A stretch of DNA of 64,000 bases, taken from assembly GCA_964454675.1 (NCBI GenBank), contig CAYVUB010000010.1, forward strand, positions 1-64,000, in the 5' to 3' direction. Below are positions 16,082-23,756 of this stretch, one piece after another; position 1 is the stretch's first letter, and every line of letters starts with the position of its first letter. This stretch comes from CAYVUB01 sp964454675 (lineage in GTDB: Bacteria > Bacteroidota > Bacteroidia > Flavobacteriales > Flavobacteriaceae). The notes beneath the pieces are model-generated. The model was not told the DNA's origin and did not search any database. It saw only the letters and a program-made list of their open reading frames with translations. The position numbers and the translations under genes are program-made.

Positions 16082-16876
16082 TTATTGTATGCTGTTATAT
16101 TGTGCTCTTTGTGCTGCTTCAGCTCCATACATAACTAAGTACGCTATGGTTCCCGCAATTATCAAAAGAATAAAAAGAATGAACATCATAAAAAGTATTA
16201 ATAAAACTCTTAATATTATTGATATGAGAGATTTTTCGGGATAAAACCCTTTATAAAACCAAACTAAAATAAAAGGAACTGTCATCATTGCTACAACCGA
16301 AAACATCTCAAATATCTCAAGATTATTTTTCATGAAATATATCAGAGGATATAGTAAAATGATATTAACCAAGGTGTAAAACGCAAGCACATAAGCATTC
16401 ATCACAAGATGCTCATAATAGTTATGTCCCCATTTTCTGAATGCTATTTTGGTCATCAATGCAAAAAACGGAATGCAAAACAACATTATGAACGAATTAT
16501 AACTGGACGAAAAAGAAAGCATATCATTCATCAAATCTGAATACATTCCTTTTTGCGTATAGATATCTTTCATTATAGTATTAAACCCTATAATTTTATA
16601 GGATATAAATGCAGAAATAGTACTTAATACAAATGCCAGTAAAATAGGTTTGTAGTGATTTACCCTGTTGCCATCTATAAATTCACGAGCTGTTTTCCCG
16701 GGATTTTTGAGAATGTTTTTTACAGAATACAAAAAACCTTTATTGGTGTGAAGCAATGTGTATTGCACTTCATCCCATATATATTTTTTGTCAATTCTCT
16801 TATACTTTTTTTGTCCGCAATTACTACAGAAATTTCCGGTAATAGCTTGGCGACAGTTTGAACAATTGGTTTCCAT
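16082..16876 (-). CDS. DUF3667 membrane protein with zinc ribbon
   Basis: A 264-residue protein beginning with a zinc-ribbon (C5, C8, C17, C20: CSNC and CSNC) followed by a short linker, the conserved GKTAREFIDGNRVNHYKP segment, and five to six membrane helices. This is the DUF3667 layout found across Bacteroidota; function unknown. It is the first gene of a minus-strand set with the M20 amidohydrolase and DUF1543 genes. The 191 bases upstream to the divergent DUF2520 gene contain no other convincing gene. Confidence 0.88.
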   Translation of the reverse strand: METNCSNCRQAITGNFCSNCGQKKYKRIDKKYIWDEVQYTLLHTNKGFLYSVKNILKNPGKTAREFIDGNRVNHYKPILLAFVLSTISAFISYKIIGFNTIMKDIYTQKGMYSDLMNDMLSFSSSYNSFIMLFCIPFFALMTKIAFRKWGHNYYEHLVMNAYVLAFYTLVNIILLYPLIYFMKNNLEIFEMFSVVAMMTVPFILVWFYKGFYPEKSLISIILRVLLILFMMFILFILLIIAGTIAYLVMYGAEAAQRAQYNSIQ

Positions 16877-17067
16877 ATAGTTTTTTATAGTTGTCTAAAT
16901 TAAACGTTTTTGTGAATTGCCGGAAAAAATTAACAGGCATTTTATCAAACCCTTTAAATTTTGCTTCCTCGTAAAAATTTATAAAACCATGCTTATTCAT
17001 CTGCAAACACTCAAAAAAACACAACTGTCATCTCTTTTAATTCTTATTTCTTACGTATTTTAGCACC

Positions 17068-17835
17068 ATGATTACAGCAGTGATTCTTGGTGCCGGCAAC
17101 GTAGGTACGCATTTATATAAAGCCTTTAGCAAAACCCCGCAGGTAAAGGTCGTTCAATGGTATAACAAAAGTATTGAAACCATTACGCCTTATAAAAATG
17201 AGGTAGCTGTTACCAATGAGCTTTCCAGTCTTGTTGAAGCCGATGTGTATATTATTGCCGTGAGCGACGATGCCGTAAAATCCCTGAGTGCAAAACTGCC
17301 GTTTGAAAACCGTCTGGTAGTACACACATCGGGGTCTGTAGGAATTTACGATATTGACAAAAAACATCAGCGAGGCGTATTTTACATGCTGCAAACCTTT
17401 AGCAAAAATGCCGAAGTAGATTTCTCAAAAGTACCTACCTGCATTGAAGTCATCCGGAAAGAGAATATGCCCACGCTCCGGCTGCTTGCCGATGCGCTTG
17501 GCAGCCACAGTTATAAGGTAAATACAGACCAGCGCAAAGCCTTGCATCTTGCGGCGGTATTTGTCAATAATTTTACCAACCAGCTGTATCGCATTGCTCA
17601 TGAAATCACGGAATCTCAAGGTGTCGATTTTGGAATTTTAAAACCGCTCATTTTGGAAACAGCACATAAAATTGAACATTTAACACCCTACATGGCGCAA
17701 ACGGGTCCGGCAAAACGCAACGACAAAAAAACCATGCGCAGGCATTTAAAACTTTTGGATAACAAACACCATAAAGACATCTACGAACTACTAACCGCAT
17801 CTATTCAAAAAACCCATGGAAGACCAAAGTTATAA
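17068..17835 (+). CDS. Rossmann-like/DUF2520 NAD(P)-binding protein
   Basis: A 255-residue protein with an N-terminal Rossmann fold (GAGNVG at 8-13) and a helical C-terminal DUF2520 domain similar to the dimerisation domain of 6-phosphogluconate dehydrogenase-type enzymes. Conserved text includes VHTSGSVG, FYMLQTFSK and LHLAAVFVNNFTN. The enzymatic activity of this family is not established; a reductase on a small carbon substrate is likely. Its 3' end overlaps the KdsC-like gene by 20 bases, so translation of the two is coupled. Confidence 0.88.
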   Translation: MITAVILGAGNVGTHLYKAFSKTPQVKVVQWYNKSIETITPYKNEVAVTNELSSLVEADVYIIAVSDDAVKSLSAKLPFENRLVVHTSGSVGIYDIDKKHQRGVFYMLQTFSKNAEVDFSKVPTCIEVIRKENMPTLRLLADALGSHSYKVNTDQRKALHLAAVFVNNFTNQLYRIAHEITESQGVDFGILKPLILETAHKIEHLTPYMAQTGPAKRNDKKTMRRHLKLLDNKHHKDIYELLTASIQKTHGRPKL

Positions 17836-18346
17836 AACGCTCTTAAACCATATTACCACATTTGTTTTTGATGTGGACGGCGTACTTACAGACGGCACAA
17901 TTATGCTCACAACAAACGGTGAAATGCTAAGAACCATGCATACTAAAGACGGCTATGCCATGAAAGCAGCTCTCGATGCCGGTTTTAATATCTGTGTTAT
18001 TTCGGGTGGTTCCAATGAAGGTGTGCGTGTGCGTTTAAGAGGTTTGGGAATTACCGACATCTATCTGGGTGCGCATAATAAAACGGAACAGCTTGACGAA
18101 TATCTGGACATCTACAATATTAAGCCGGCGCAAGTAGTATATATGGGCGACGATATTCCTGATTATGAGGCTATGAAACTCGTAGCATTACCTTGTTGTC
18201 CGCAGGATGCCGTTCCGGAAATAAAAGCCGTTTCAAAGTACATTTCGCATAAATATGGAGGAAAAGGCTGCGTGCGTGATATTATCGAACAAGTACTTAA
18301 AGCACAAGGAAAATGGAACGACAGCCTGTATGCGAAGTATGATTAA
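17816..18346 (+). CDS. kdsC: KdsC-like HAD phosphatase (KDO 8-phosphate phosphatase)
   Basis: A 176-residue HAD hydrolase without a cap domain, the KdsC layout. Motif I is FDVDGVLTDG (D19, D21), motif II is VISGGS (S63), motif III K89 in HNKTEQ, motif IV MGDDIPD (D112, D113, D116). KdsC removes the phosphate from KDO 8-phosphate in lipopolysaccharide inner-core synthesis. Related enzymes act on other sugar phosphates, so the exact substrate is inferred. The 20-base overlap with the DUF2520 gene and its place upstream of ubiA and maf match a gene order I recall from many flavobacteria. Confidence 0.85.
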   Translation: MEDQSYKTLLNHITTFVFDVDGVLTDGTIMLTTNGEMLRTMHTKDGYAMKAALDAGFNICVISGGSNEGVRVRLRGLGITDIYLGAHNKTEQLDEYLDIYNIKPAQVVYMGDDIPDYEAMKLVALPCCPQDAVPEIKAVSKYISHKYGGKGCVRDIIEQVLKAQGKWNDSLYAKYD

Positions 18347-18421
18347 GACGGAAGATGGAAAACAGAGTGAAATCTAAATCAACAAACAACAACGTTGTGA
18401 AACTTGACATTTTAGGAATTT

Positions 18422-20035
18422 ATGAAAAATATATTTTCAAAAATCACATTACTTCTGATATTATCTTTGATAATGTCCGAAAGTTTAATAGCACAGGAAT
18501 ATATTCCGTACAGAAAAGGAAAATTGTGGGGAATTTCTGATGAAAAAGCCAAAATCATTATCAAGCCACAATACGATTCCGTAGTCATTAAATCTACCTC
18601 TTTGTCATATATTTTTGAAACGGTTAAAAATGAAAAGAAAGGGTACATTGTCAATAATCAGGAAATCGTTCCTGCAAAATACGATGCAATAAAAAGTGTC
18701 GGAGGAAATTTATTTTTTGCCTCAAACCGAACCGAAGAGAATTTGTACGTTCAGGATTTTTATACGTCTGACGGAAAAAAACTCTTGAAAAGTCCTGCTT
18801 ATTTTGTGGAACAATACGACCTGTCAAACTTTTCTTATTTTTCAGGAGAGCAGACAGACCACAGAGAGCTCATAAAATTCACAGATGAAAAACAGAAAGA
18901 ATCGGTTTTTATATGGAATTCCAACCAACAGAAAATCGAAATCTGGCTTTTGAAAAACGTTCATTCCATTGTGCTTAATCCGAAACATTCTCCGAACGGA
19001 AAAATTCTGATGCACTACAAAAAATCGGACAACAGTTTGCTGGAAGATGTTTATTATACTGTCGAAAACAATAAAATCGTCAAAGCCGAAAAAACAGCCA
19101 AACAACTCAAAGTAGATTATGACTATTTGGAAAGAGGTTATGAGTCGGTTTCAGAAGGATATTCTTCTTACGGGACAGGAACAGGAAGTGGAACAGAAAG
19201 AATGTTAGGAGACCCTGTTGTTGAATATTCACATCGAGGCGAATCTGGAGGTACCTCACAAAAAATGGTTTATAAAACAGTTACTCTTTTTCCGAAAGAC
19301 GGGAAAATTTTTACAGGAAATTATGCAGGCACTAATCTGTCTGAAGGAGTTACTTATTCTTTTCAACCCGAAAAGATAGAAACTAAATCTTCTGTTATAA
19401 AATTTATAGAAAACGATACGGAATATCATTATACGAATTACGTTATTTATAAACTGAACAGGAAAAACGGTTTTTTCTATAAAGAGCCTTATGAAAGAAG
19501 CACAGAATATGACACACTAATTTGGAAACCGGGAATTTCTTCGAGAGATTATTCTGTCTCAAAACCTTACATTATTGTAGGAAATAAAAAAGACAATGTT
19601 TTCCGTTATGGAATAGTTGATATAGACCATCAGATTGTTCTTCCAATCGAATATCAGGAAATAAATCCAAGCGGTATTTCTGCCAGATTTTGGATTACCA
19701 AAAAAAATGATAAATATCAAATTCTTCCGAGAAGAGAAGAGGATTCACAGTGGATTTCCAAAGAATATGATTTGATAGAACTAAAAGAAAGAGAACGATT
19801 CTTATTGGTAAAAAGAGGCAATAAATATGGAGTTGTTTTTAGAGGAAATGACAGCAAGGACAAGTTCTCTGAATCTGAAAGTTTTTTTGATTACAGAATC
19901 CGAAGGATTTATCGTAAGTTTTATAAAGAAGAAAATGAAAGTAAAAGTCGCATAACACGATTGGAATTGGAAGACGAAAACGGAAAATTTTTAGGTTATG
20001 CCCACCCGAACGGAACCTTATATTTTGAAGATTAA
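18422..20035 (+). CDS. Exported WG-repeat protein
   Basis: A 537-residue protein with a signal peptide (cleavage near SLIAQE, residues 21-26). At least three WG-type repeats can be read: GKLWGISDEKAKIIIKPQYD, a second with KKGYIVNNQEIVPAKYDAI, and a later one with RYGIVDIDHQIVLPIEYQEI. These are predicted beta-rich and often mediate surface or periplasmic binding. No catalytic motif is seen. It ends 3 bases before the MORN-variant gene, and the two form a pair placed between kdsC and ubiA, genes otherwise found close together. Function unknown. Confidence 0.8.
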   Translation: MKNIFSKITLLLILSLIMSESLIAQEYIPYRKGKLWGISDEKAKIIIKPQYDSVVIKSTSLSYIFETVKNEKKGYIVNNQEIVPAKYDAIKSVGGNLFFASNRTEENLYVQDFYTSDGKKLLKSPAYFVEQYDLSNFSYFSGEQTDHRELIKFTDEKQKESVFIWNSNQQKIEIWLLKNVHSIVLNPKHSPNGKILMHYKKSDNSLLEDVYYTVENNKIVKAEKTAKQLKVDYDYLERGYESVSEGYSSYGTGTGSGTERMLGDPVVEYSHRGESGGTSQKMVYKTVTLFPKDGKIFTGNYAGTNLSEGVTYSFQPEKIETKSSVIKFIENDTEYHYTNYVIYKLNRKNGFFYKEPYERSTEYDTLIWKPGISSRDYSVSKPYIIVGNKKDNVFRYGIVDIDHQIVLPIEYQEINPSGISARFWITKKNDKYQILPRREEDSQWISKEYDLIELKERERFLLVKRGNKYGVVFRGNDSKDKFSESESFFDYRIRRIYRKFYKEENESKSRITRLELEDENGKFLGYAHPNGTLYFED

Positions 20036-20038
20036 AAG

Positions 20039-21496
20039 ATGAAAAAGATTGTTGTGTTATTTTGGCTGTTGTTTTCTGTTTCGGCTTTTTCCCAAAAGGA
20101 ACATTGGTTTTCTTACAAACCTTCCTTTCCTGATGTGGAGAATTTTGAGGGATTTTTTACCCACAGCTATGATATGGAGCCTTTGGATATTATTGCTATG
20201 GCAAACGATTCTGAGATTCAGAACACGAGTTTGGGCAGATATGTTTATTTTCCGAAAAAAGACGGACTTTTGGACGGAACGGTTACATTTAGCAATCCGA
20301 AGGGACAACGTCTTGAAATGCCTTTCGAGAAAGGAAAAGCCAACGGAAAAGCCGTGATATATGACACAAAAGGAAATATTGCTTTAGAAACCCATTACAA
20401 GGACAACAAGCGAAACGGACTCCGAAAACTCTATTCTTCTTACAGAAGCTATGTGTTTGAGGCTGATTATAAAGATGATAAATTAGTCGGAAAAATCAAA
20501 GTTTATGAAGAACGATATAATGATAATTGGTATTACCTTTTTCCGAATGATTTGAAAAAAGGAATTGTTGAAGCCTTTGCAGGAGAAGGAATAAAATCAG
20601 CAGAAATTCCGATTGTCAATTCTGATATAATTCACGGCGATGTAAAATATTTTGACAAATCGGGAAAGATTTTTATGACTGTTCCATACAGGTACGGAAA
20701 TATTCACGGAATGGTAAATCTGAAAGACAAAGAAGGAAAACCTTGGTATTCGTTACGTTTCAAAAACGGAAAACCAATCGGAAAGCACCTCAAATATCAC
20801 GATGATTTCAAAACTTTGGAACAAGAGGAATATTATGATGAAAACGGAAACAAAACCGGAGTTTGGAAATATTATGACCCAAACGGAAAACTCGAAAAAA
20901 TCATTGATAAATATGAAAATGATTTATTAAACGGATTTGAAAAAACATATTCTAACGGGAAATTACTTACAAAAAATCAATATCAGAACGGAAAAAAGCA
21001 CGGAAAATCAATCCAATACAAAAGTATCTCTCAAGAAATTTTAACTGTCAGTTATTATGAGAATGATGTTTATACAAAATATGAGGAATACAAAAACGAA
21101 ACGCTTATAATGGTAAGGTTATTAAATAACCGTATAACAGAAAAGACAACTTTTTTTGATAAAAACGGAAATATCATTCAGGAAAATTTTCATAACGAAA
21201 AAGGACAACATATCGGAAATCATAAAACATACAGTTATGATGATAACCTGAGTCACAGGCTTATGTATGATGAAGATTTTGACGAAAACGGGAAGAAAAC
21301 AAGAGCCTATACGTTTCAAACAGACGGAAGTTATTCCAAAATGTATTTTTCAAACGGAAAACAACACGGAAAACAGATAAACTACTCTGCATATAACAAC
21401 AAAACCATAGAAAGCTATTATTGGCAGGGTAAAAAAGTTTCGGAAGAAGAATTCAACAATCTTTCAGAATCTGAAAAAAAGCAAATAGAACCATAA
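20039..21496 (+). CDS. Exported MORN-variant repeat protein
   Basis: A 485-residue protein with a signal peptide (FSVSAFSQ, about residues 12-19) and many copies of the MORN-variant motif: YDTKGNIALETHY, YFDKSGKIFM, YYDENGNKTGVWKYY, YDPNGKLEKI, FFDKNGNIIQENF, and YFSNGKQHGKQINY. Bacteroidota carry many such proteins, sometimes labelled YwqK-like antitoxin, but toxin-antitoxin function is not supported by context here. The 3-base gap to the WG-repeat gene suggests co-translation and that both products work together at the cell surface (inference). Confidence 0.82.
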   Translation: MKKIVVLFWLLFSVSAFSQKEHWFSYKPSFPDVENFEGFFTHSYDMEPLDIIAMANDSEIQNTSLGRYVYFPKKDGLLDGTVTFSNPKGQRLEMPFEKGKANGKAVIYDTKGNIALETHYKDNKRNGLRKLYSSYRSYVFEADYKDDKLVGKIKVYEERYNDNWYYLFPNDLKKGIVEAFAGEGIKSAEIPIVNSDIIHGDVKYFDKSGKIFMTVPYRYGNIHGMVNLKDKEGKPWYSLRFKNGKPIGKHLKYHDDFKTLEQEEYYDENGNKTGVWKYYDPNGKLEKIIDKYENDLLNGFEKTYSNGKLLTKNQYQNGKKHGKSIQYKSISQEILTVSYYENDVYTKYEEYKNETLIMVRLLNNRITEKTTFFDKNGNIIQENFHNEKGQHIGNHKTYSYDDNLSHRLMYDEDFDENGKKTRAYTFQTDGSYSKMYFSNGKQHGKQINYSAYNNKTIESYYWQGKKVSEEEFNNLSESEKKQIEP

Positions 21497-21524
21497 ACAA
21501 CAAACAACTTAACAACAAACGCCC

Positions 21525-22421
21525 TTGAACATCCTTAATCTTATCCGCTGGAAAAACCTTGTCATGATTGCCCTTGTGCAAGTGCTGATTAAATACGCTT
21601 TATTTGAACCGTTTAATGTTGATATTACTTTAAACTGGTTTGGTTTCTTATTACTCATACTGGCAACGGTTTGCCTGGCTGCCGCAGGAAATATCATCAA
21701 CGATATTTACGATATTGAAACCGATACCGTCAACAAACCCGATAAAATCATCATAGGCAGGCACATTTCAGAAAAAACTGCCAATACCTTGTTTATCGTT
21801 TTTAATGTGATAGGCGTTGGCATTGGGTTTTATTTGTCGCATTTGGTGGGTCGCAGCGGCTTTTTTGCACTGTTTGTCATTATTTCGGCATTATTATATG
21901 TGTATGCGTCCTATCTGAAACAAACTTTATTAGCAGGAAATATCGTGATTTCAATTCTCGTCGCAATGAGCTTGATTATCGTGCCTCTTTTTGAACTTCT
22001 GCCTGCCATTACCTCTGAAAATCAAGTTACGCAGGTAACATATTTTAAGATTGTGATGAATTATGCCGCCTTTGCTTTTGTCATCAATCTGCTGCGCGAA
22101 ATAGTCAAAGACATAGAAGATATTGACGGCGACTATAAAGCCGGCATGAACACTTTACCCATTGCCATAGGCAGAGACCGTGCCGGAAAAATCATTTTTG
22201 CATTGTCATTGCTGCCGTTATTGGGCGTGATTTATTATATGATGACCTATTTATATAAATACCAGTTGGCCATCGGGTATTTTTTAGTATTGATTATTGC
22301 GCCTCTTATTTATATCAGCATCAAATGCTTTAATGCCAAAACCAAAAAACACTACCGCCATATTAGTATGATGATAAAGTTGGTCATGCTTACCGGCATG
22401 TGCTCTATGTTTTATATATGA
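21525..22421 (+). CDS. UbiA-family prenyltransferase (digeranylgeranylglyceryl phosphate synthase-like)
   Basis: A 298-residue protein with eight to nine membrane helices. Both aspartate-rich motifs that bind the prenyl diphosphate through magnesium are present: NDIYDIETD (59-67) and DIEDIDGD (196-203). In flavobacteria this gene is usually labelled geranylgeranylglycerol-phosphate geranylgeranyltransferase, an archaeal-type ether-lipid enzyme; the true substrate is not proven. A TTG at 21525 is the first usable start and gives the usual short N-terminus. The Maf gene follows at 53 bases on the same strand. Confidence 0.85.
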   Translation: MNILNLIRWKNLVMIALVQVLIKYALFEPFNVDITLNWFGFLLLILATVCLAAAGNIINDIYDIETDTVNKPDKIIIGRHISEKTANTLFIVFNVIGVGIGFYLSHLVGRSGFFALFVIISALLYVYASYLKQTLLAGNIVISILVAMSLIIVPLFELLPAITSENQVTQVTYFKIVMNYAAFAFVINLLREIVKDIEDIDGDYKAGMNTLPIAIGRDRAGKIIFALSLLPLLGVIYYMMTYLYKYQLAIGYFLVLIIAPLIYISIKCFNAKTKKHYRHISMMIKLVMLTGMCSMFYI

Positions 22422-22474
22422 TTATTTTGAAATAATTCAGGCGTTTCATTTACACTGTTTTTTAATCTGTATAT

Positions 22475-23062
22475 ATGCTCAGACAGTCATTAAAAGATTA
22501 CCACATTATTTTAGCTTCGGGTTCACCCAGAAGGCAGCAGTTTTTTAAAGATTTGGACATTCCGTTTGAAGTGCGTTTAAAACCTGTAGATGAAGATTAT
22601 CCGCCACGGCTGACACATTTTGAAATAAGCGATTATCTGGCACAGTTAAAAACCTTGCCTTTTAAAAATGAGCTAAATGATAACGACATTCTCATTACCA
22701 GCGATACCATAGTATGGCACAACCAAAAAGCTTTGGGAAAACCTCAAAATAAAGATGAGGCTTATCAAATGCTGAAATCATTGAGTGATGCTACCCACGA
22801 AGTCATTACATCGGTATGCCTTAAAACCAAAACCTTTGAAAAAACAGTTCACGACATTACTAAAGTGACTTTTAAGGCATTAACCGATAAAGAAATACAC
22901 TACTATATTGATAACTATAAACCTTATGACAAAGCCGGAGCTTACGGCATTCAGGAATGGATAGGTCATGTTGCCGTTACCAAAATTGAAGGCTCCTATT
23001 TTAATGTCATGGGATTGCCCACACATTTAATTTACAAAACCTTGATGGATATTGTTAACTAA
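22475..23062 (+). CDS. maf: Maf-like nucleoside triphosphate pyrophosphatase
   Basis: A 195-residue protein of the Maf/YhdE house-cleaning NTPase family, which hydrolyses dTTP, UTP or modified nucleotides to monophosphates. Signature ASGSPRR (14-20) is the phosphate-binding loop; SDTIVW (76-81) carries the catalytic aspartate D77; GKPQNKDEAYQML and YDKAGAYGIQ are further family blocks. Length is typical. It lies between ubiA and the MscS-like gene on the plus strand. Confidence 0.92.
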   Translation: MLRQSLKDYHIILASGSPRRQQFFKDLDIPFEVRLKPVDEDYPPRLTHFEISDYLAQLKTLPFKNELNDNDILITSDTIVWHNQKALGKPQNKDEAYQMLKSLSDATHEVITSVCLKTKTFEKTVHDITKVTFKALTDKEIHYYIDNYKPYDKAGAYGIQEWIGHVAVTKIEGSYFNVMGLPTHLIYKTLMDIVN

Positions 23063-23097
23063 TTCAAAAAAAACAACCTAAAATATTAAAGCTGCTT

Positions 23098-23105
23098 TAT
23101 CTTTG
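23098..23105 (+). promoter_or_regulatory. Candidate -7 box before the MscS-like gene
   Basis: TATCTTTG matches the Bacteroidetes TAnnTTTG element and lies 27 bases before the ATG at 23133. I see no clean TTG at the expected -33 distance, so this is a weak call based on one element. Confidence 0.3.
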
Positions 23106-23132
23106 TAAGCATTATTTATTTTCACACACACT

Positions 23133-23675
23133 ATGTTTTTTGAAACTTACAAATACCAACTCATCACTACGGTTATCGTATTAATTATATTATTAATACT
23201 CAATTATATATTTGACAAAGTAGTCTCTCGAATGGCGGTAAAAGGCGGCATCAATAAAGCCCGCGCCCAACTCATAAAACGGTACGGTACAGTTGCCTTA
23301 GTTATGCTTGGAATACTTATAGAACTGTTTGTTTTTGGTACTGAGGCAAAAGATATTGCGGTTATATTTTCATCGGTTTTTGCTGTGCTTGGCATCGCAT
23401 TGTTTGCTATCTGGTCTATTTTAAGCAATGTCACATCGGGGATTATCATGTTCTTTTCATTCCCGTATAAAGTAGGCGATAAAATTCAAATCCACGACAA
23501 AGATTTTCCTATAGAAGCCGTTATTGAAGATATCAGAGCATTCCAGTTACACCTGCGTTTAGACAACGGCGACTTAGTAACCTATCCCAACAACCTGATG
23601 CTTCAAAAAGCTGTGACACTTGTTGAAAAAAATGCCTTAATCGATAATTTTGATGATGGTACAGATTTGATTTAA
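23133..23675 (+). CDS. Small-conductance mechanosensitive channel (MscS domain)
   Basis: A 180-residue protein with three membrane helices and one beta domain, the minimal MscS layout. The pore-lining third helix is AVLGIALFAIWSILSNVTSG, followed by the beta-domain block FPYKVGDKIQIHDK and the turn VTYPNNLMLQKAV. It is short because the usual C-terminal alpha/beta domain is missing, as in many small MscS homologues of Bacteroidota. Such channels release solutes on osmotic downshock. A hairpin terminator follows at 23696. Confidence 0.9.
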   Translation: MFFETYKYQLITTVIVLIILLILNYIFDKVVSRMAVKGGINKARAQLIKRYGTVALVMLGILIELFVFGTEAKDIAVIFSSVFAVLGIALFAIWSILSNVTSGIIMFFSFPYKVGDKIQIHDKDFPIEAVIEDIRAFQLHLRLDNGDLVTYPNNLMLQKAVTLVEKNALIDNFDDGTDLI

Positions 23676-23695
23676 ATACCGTTAAATAATCTTTA

Positions 23696-23725
23696 AAACC
23701 AGCCTTTGCGCTGGTTTGTTTTTTT
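23696..23725 (+). terminator. Rho-independent terminator after the MscS-like gene
   Basis: AAACCAGC (23696-23703) pairs with GCTGGTTT (23710-23717) around a 6-base loop, followed by a T-run at 23719-23725. It closes the plus-strand set that ends with the MscS-like gene. Confidence 0.8.
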
Positions 23726-23756
23726 ATATTTGAACCACCAGCCAAATAATCACGTT

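Noticed and set aside
16824..17024. 66-residue minus-strand frame upstream of the DUF3667 gene
   Set aside because: It overlaps the zinc-ribbon-coding start of that gene by 53 bases in another frame, and no family features are visible.
18355..18540. 61-residue frame after the KdsC-like gene
   Set aside because: It overlaps the signal-peptide-coding start of the WG-repeat gene in another frame.
20039..21496. MORN-variant gene as a toxin-antitoxin component
   Set aside because: The YwqK-antitoxin label is often applied to such repeats, but there is no toxin next to it and it has a signal peptide.
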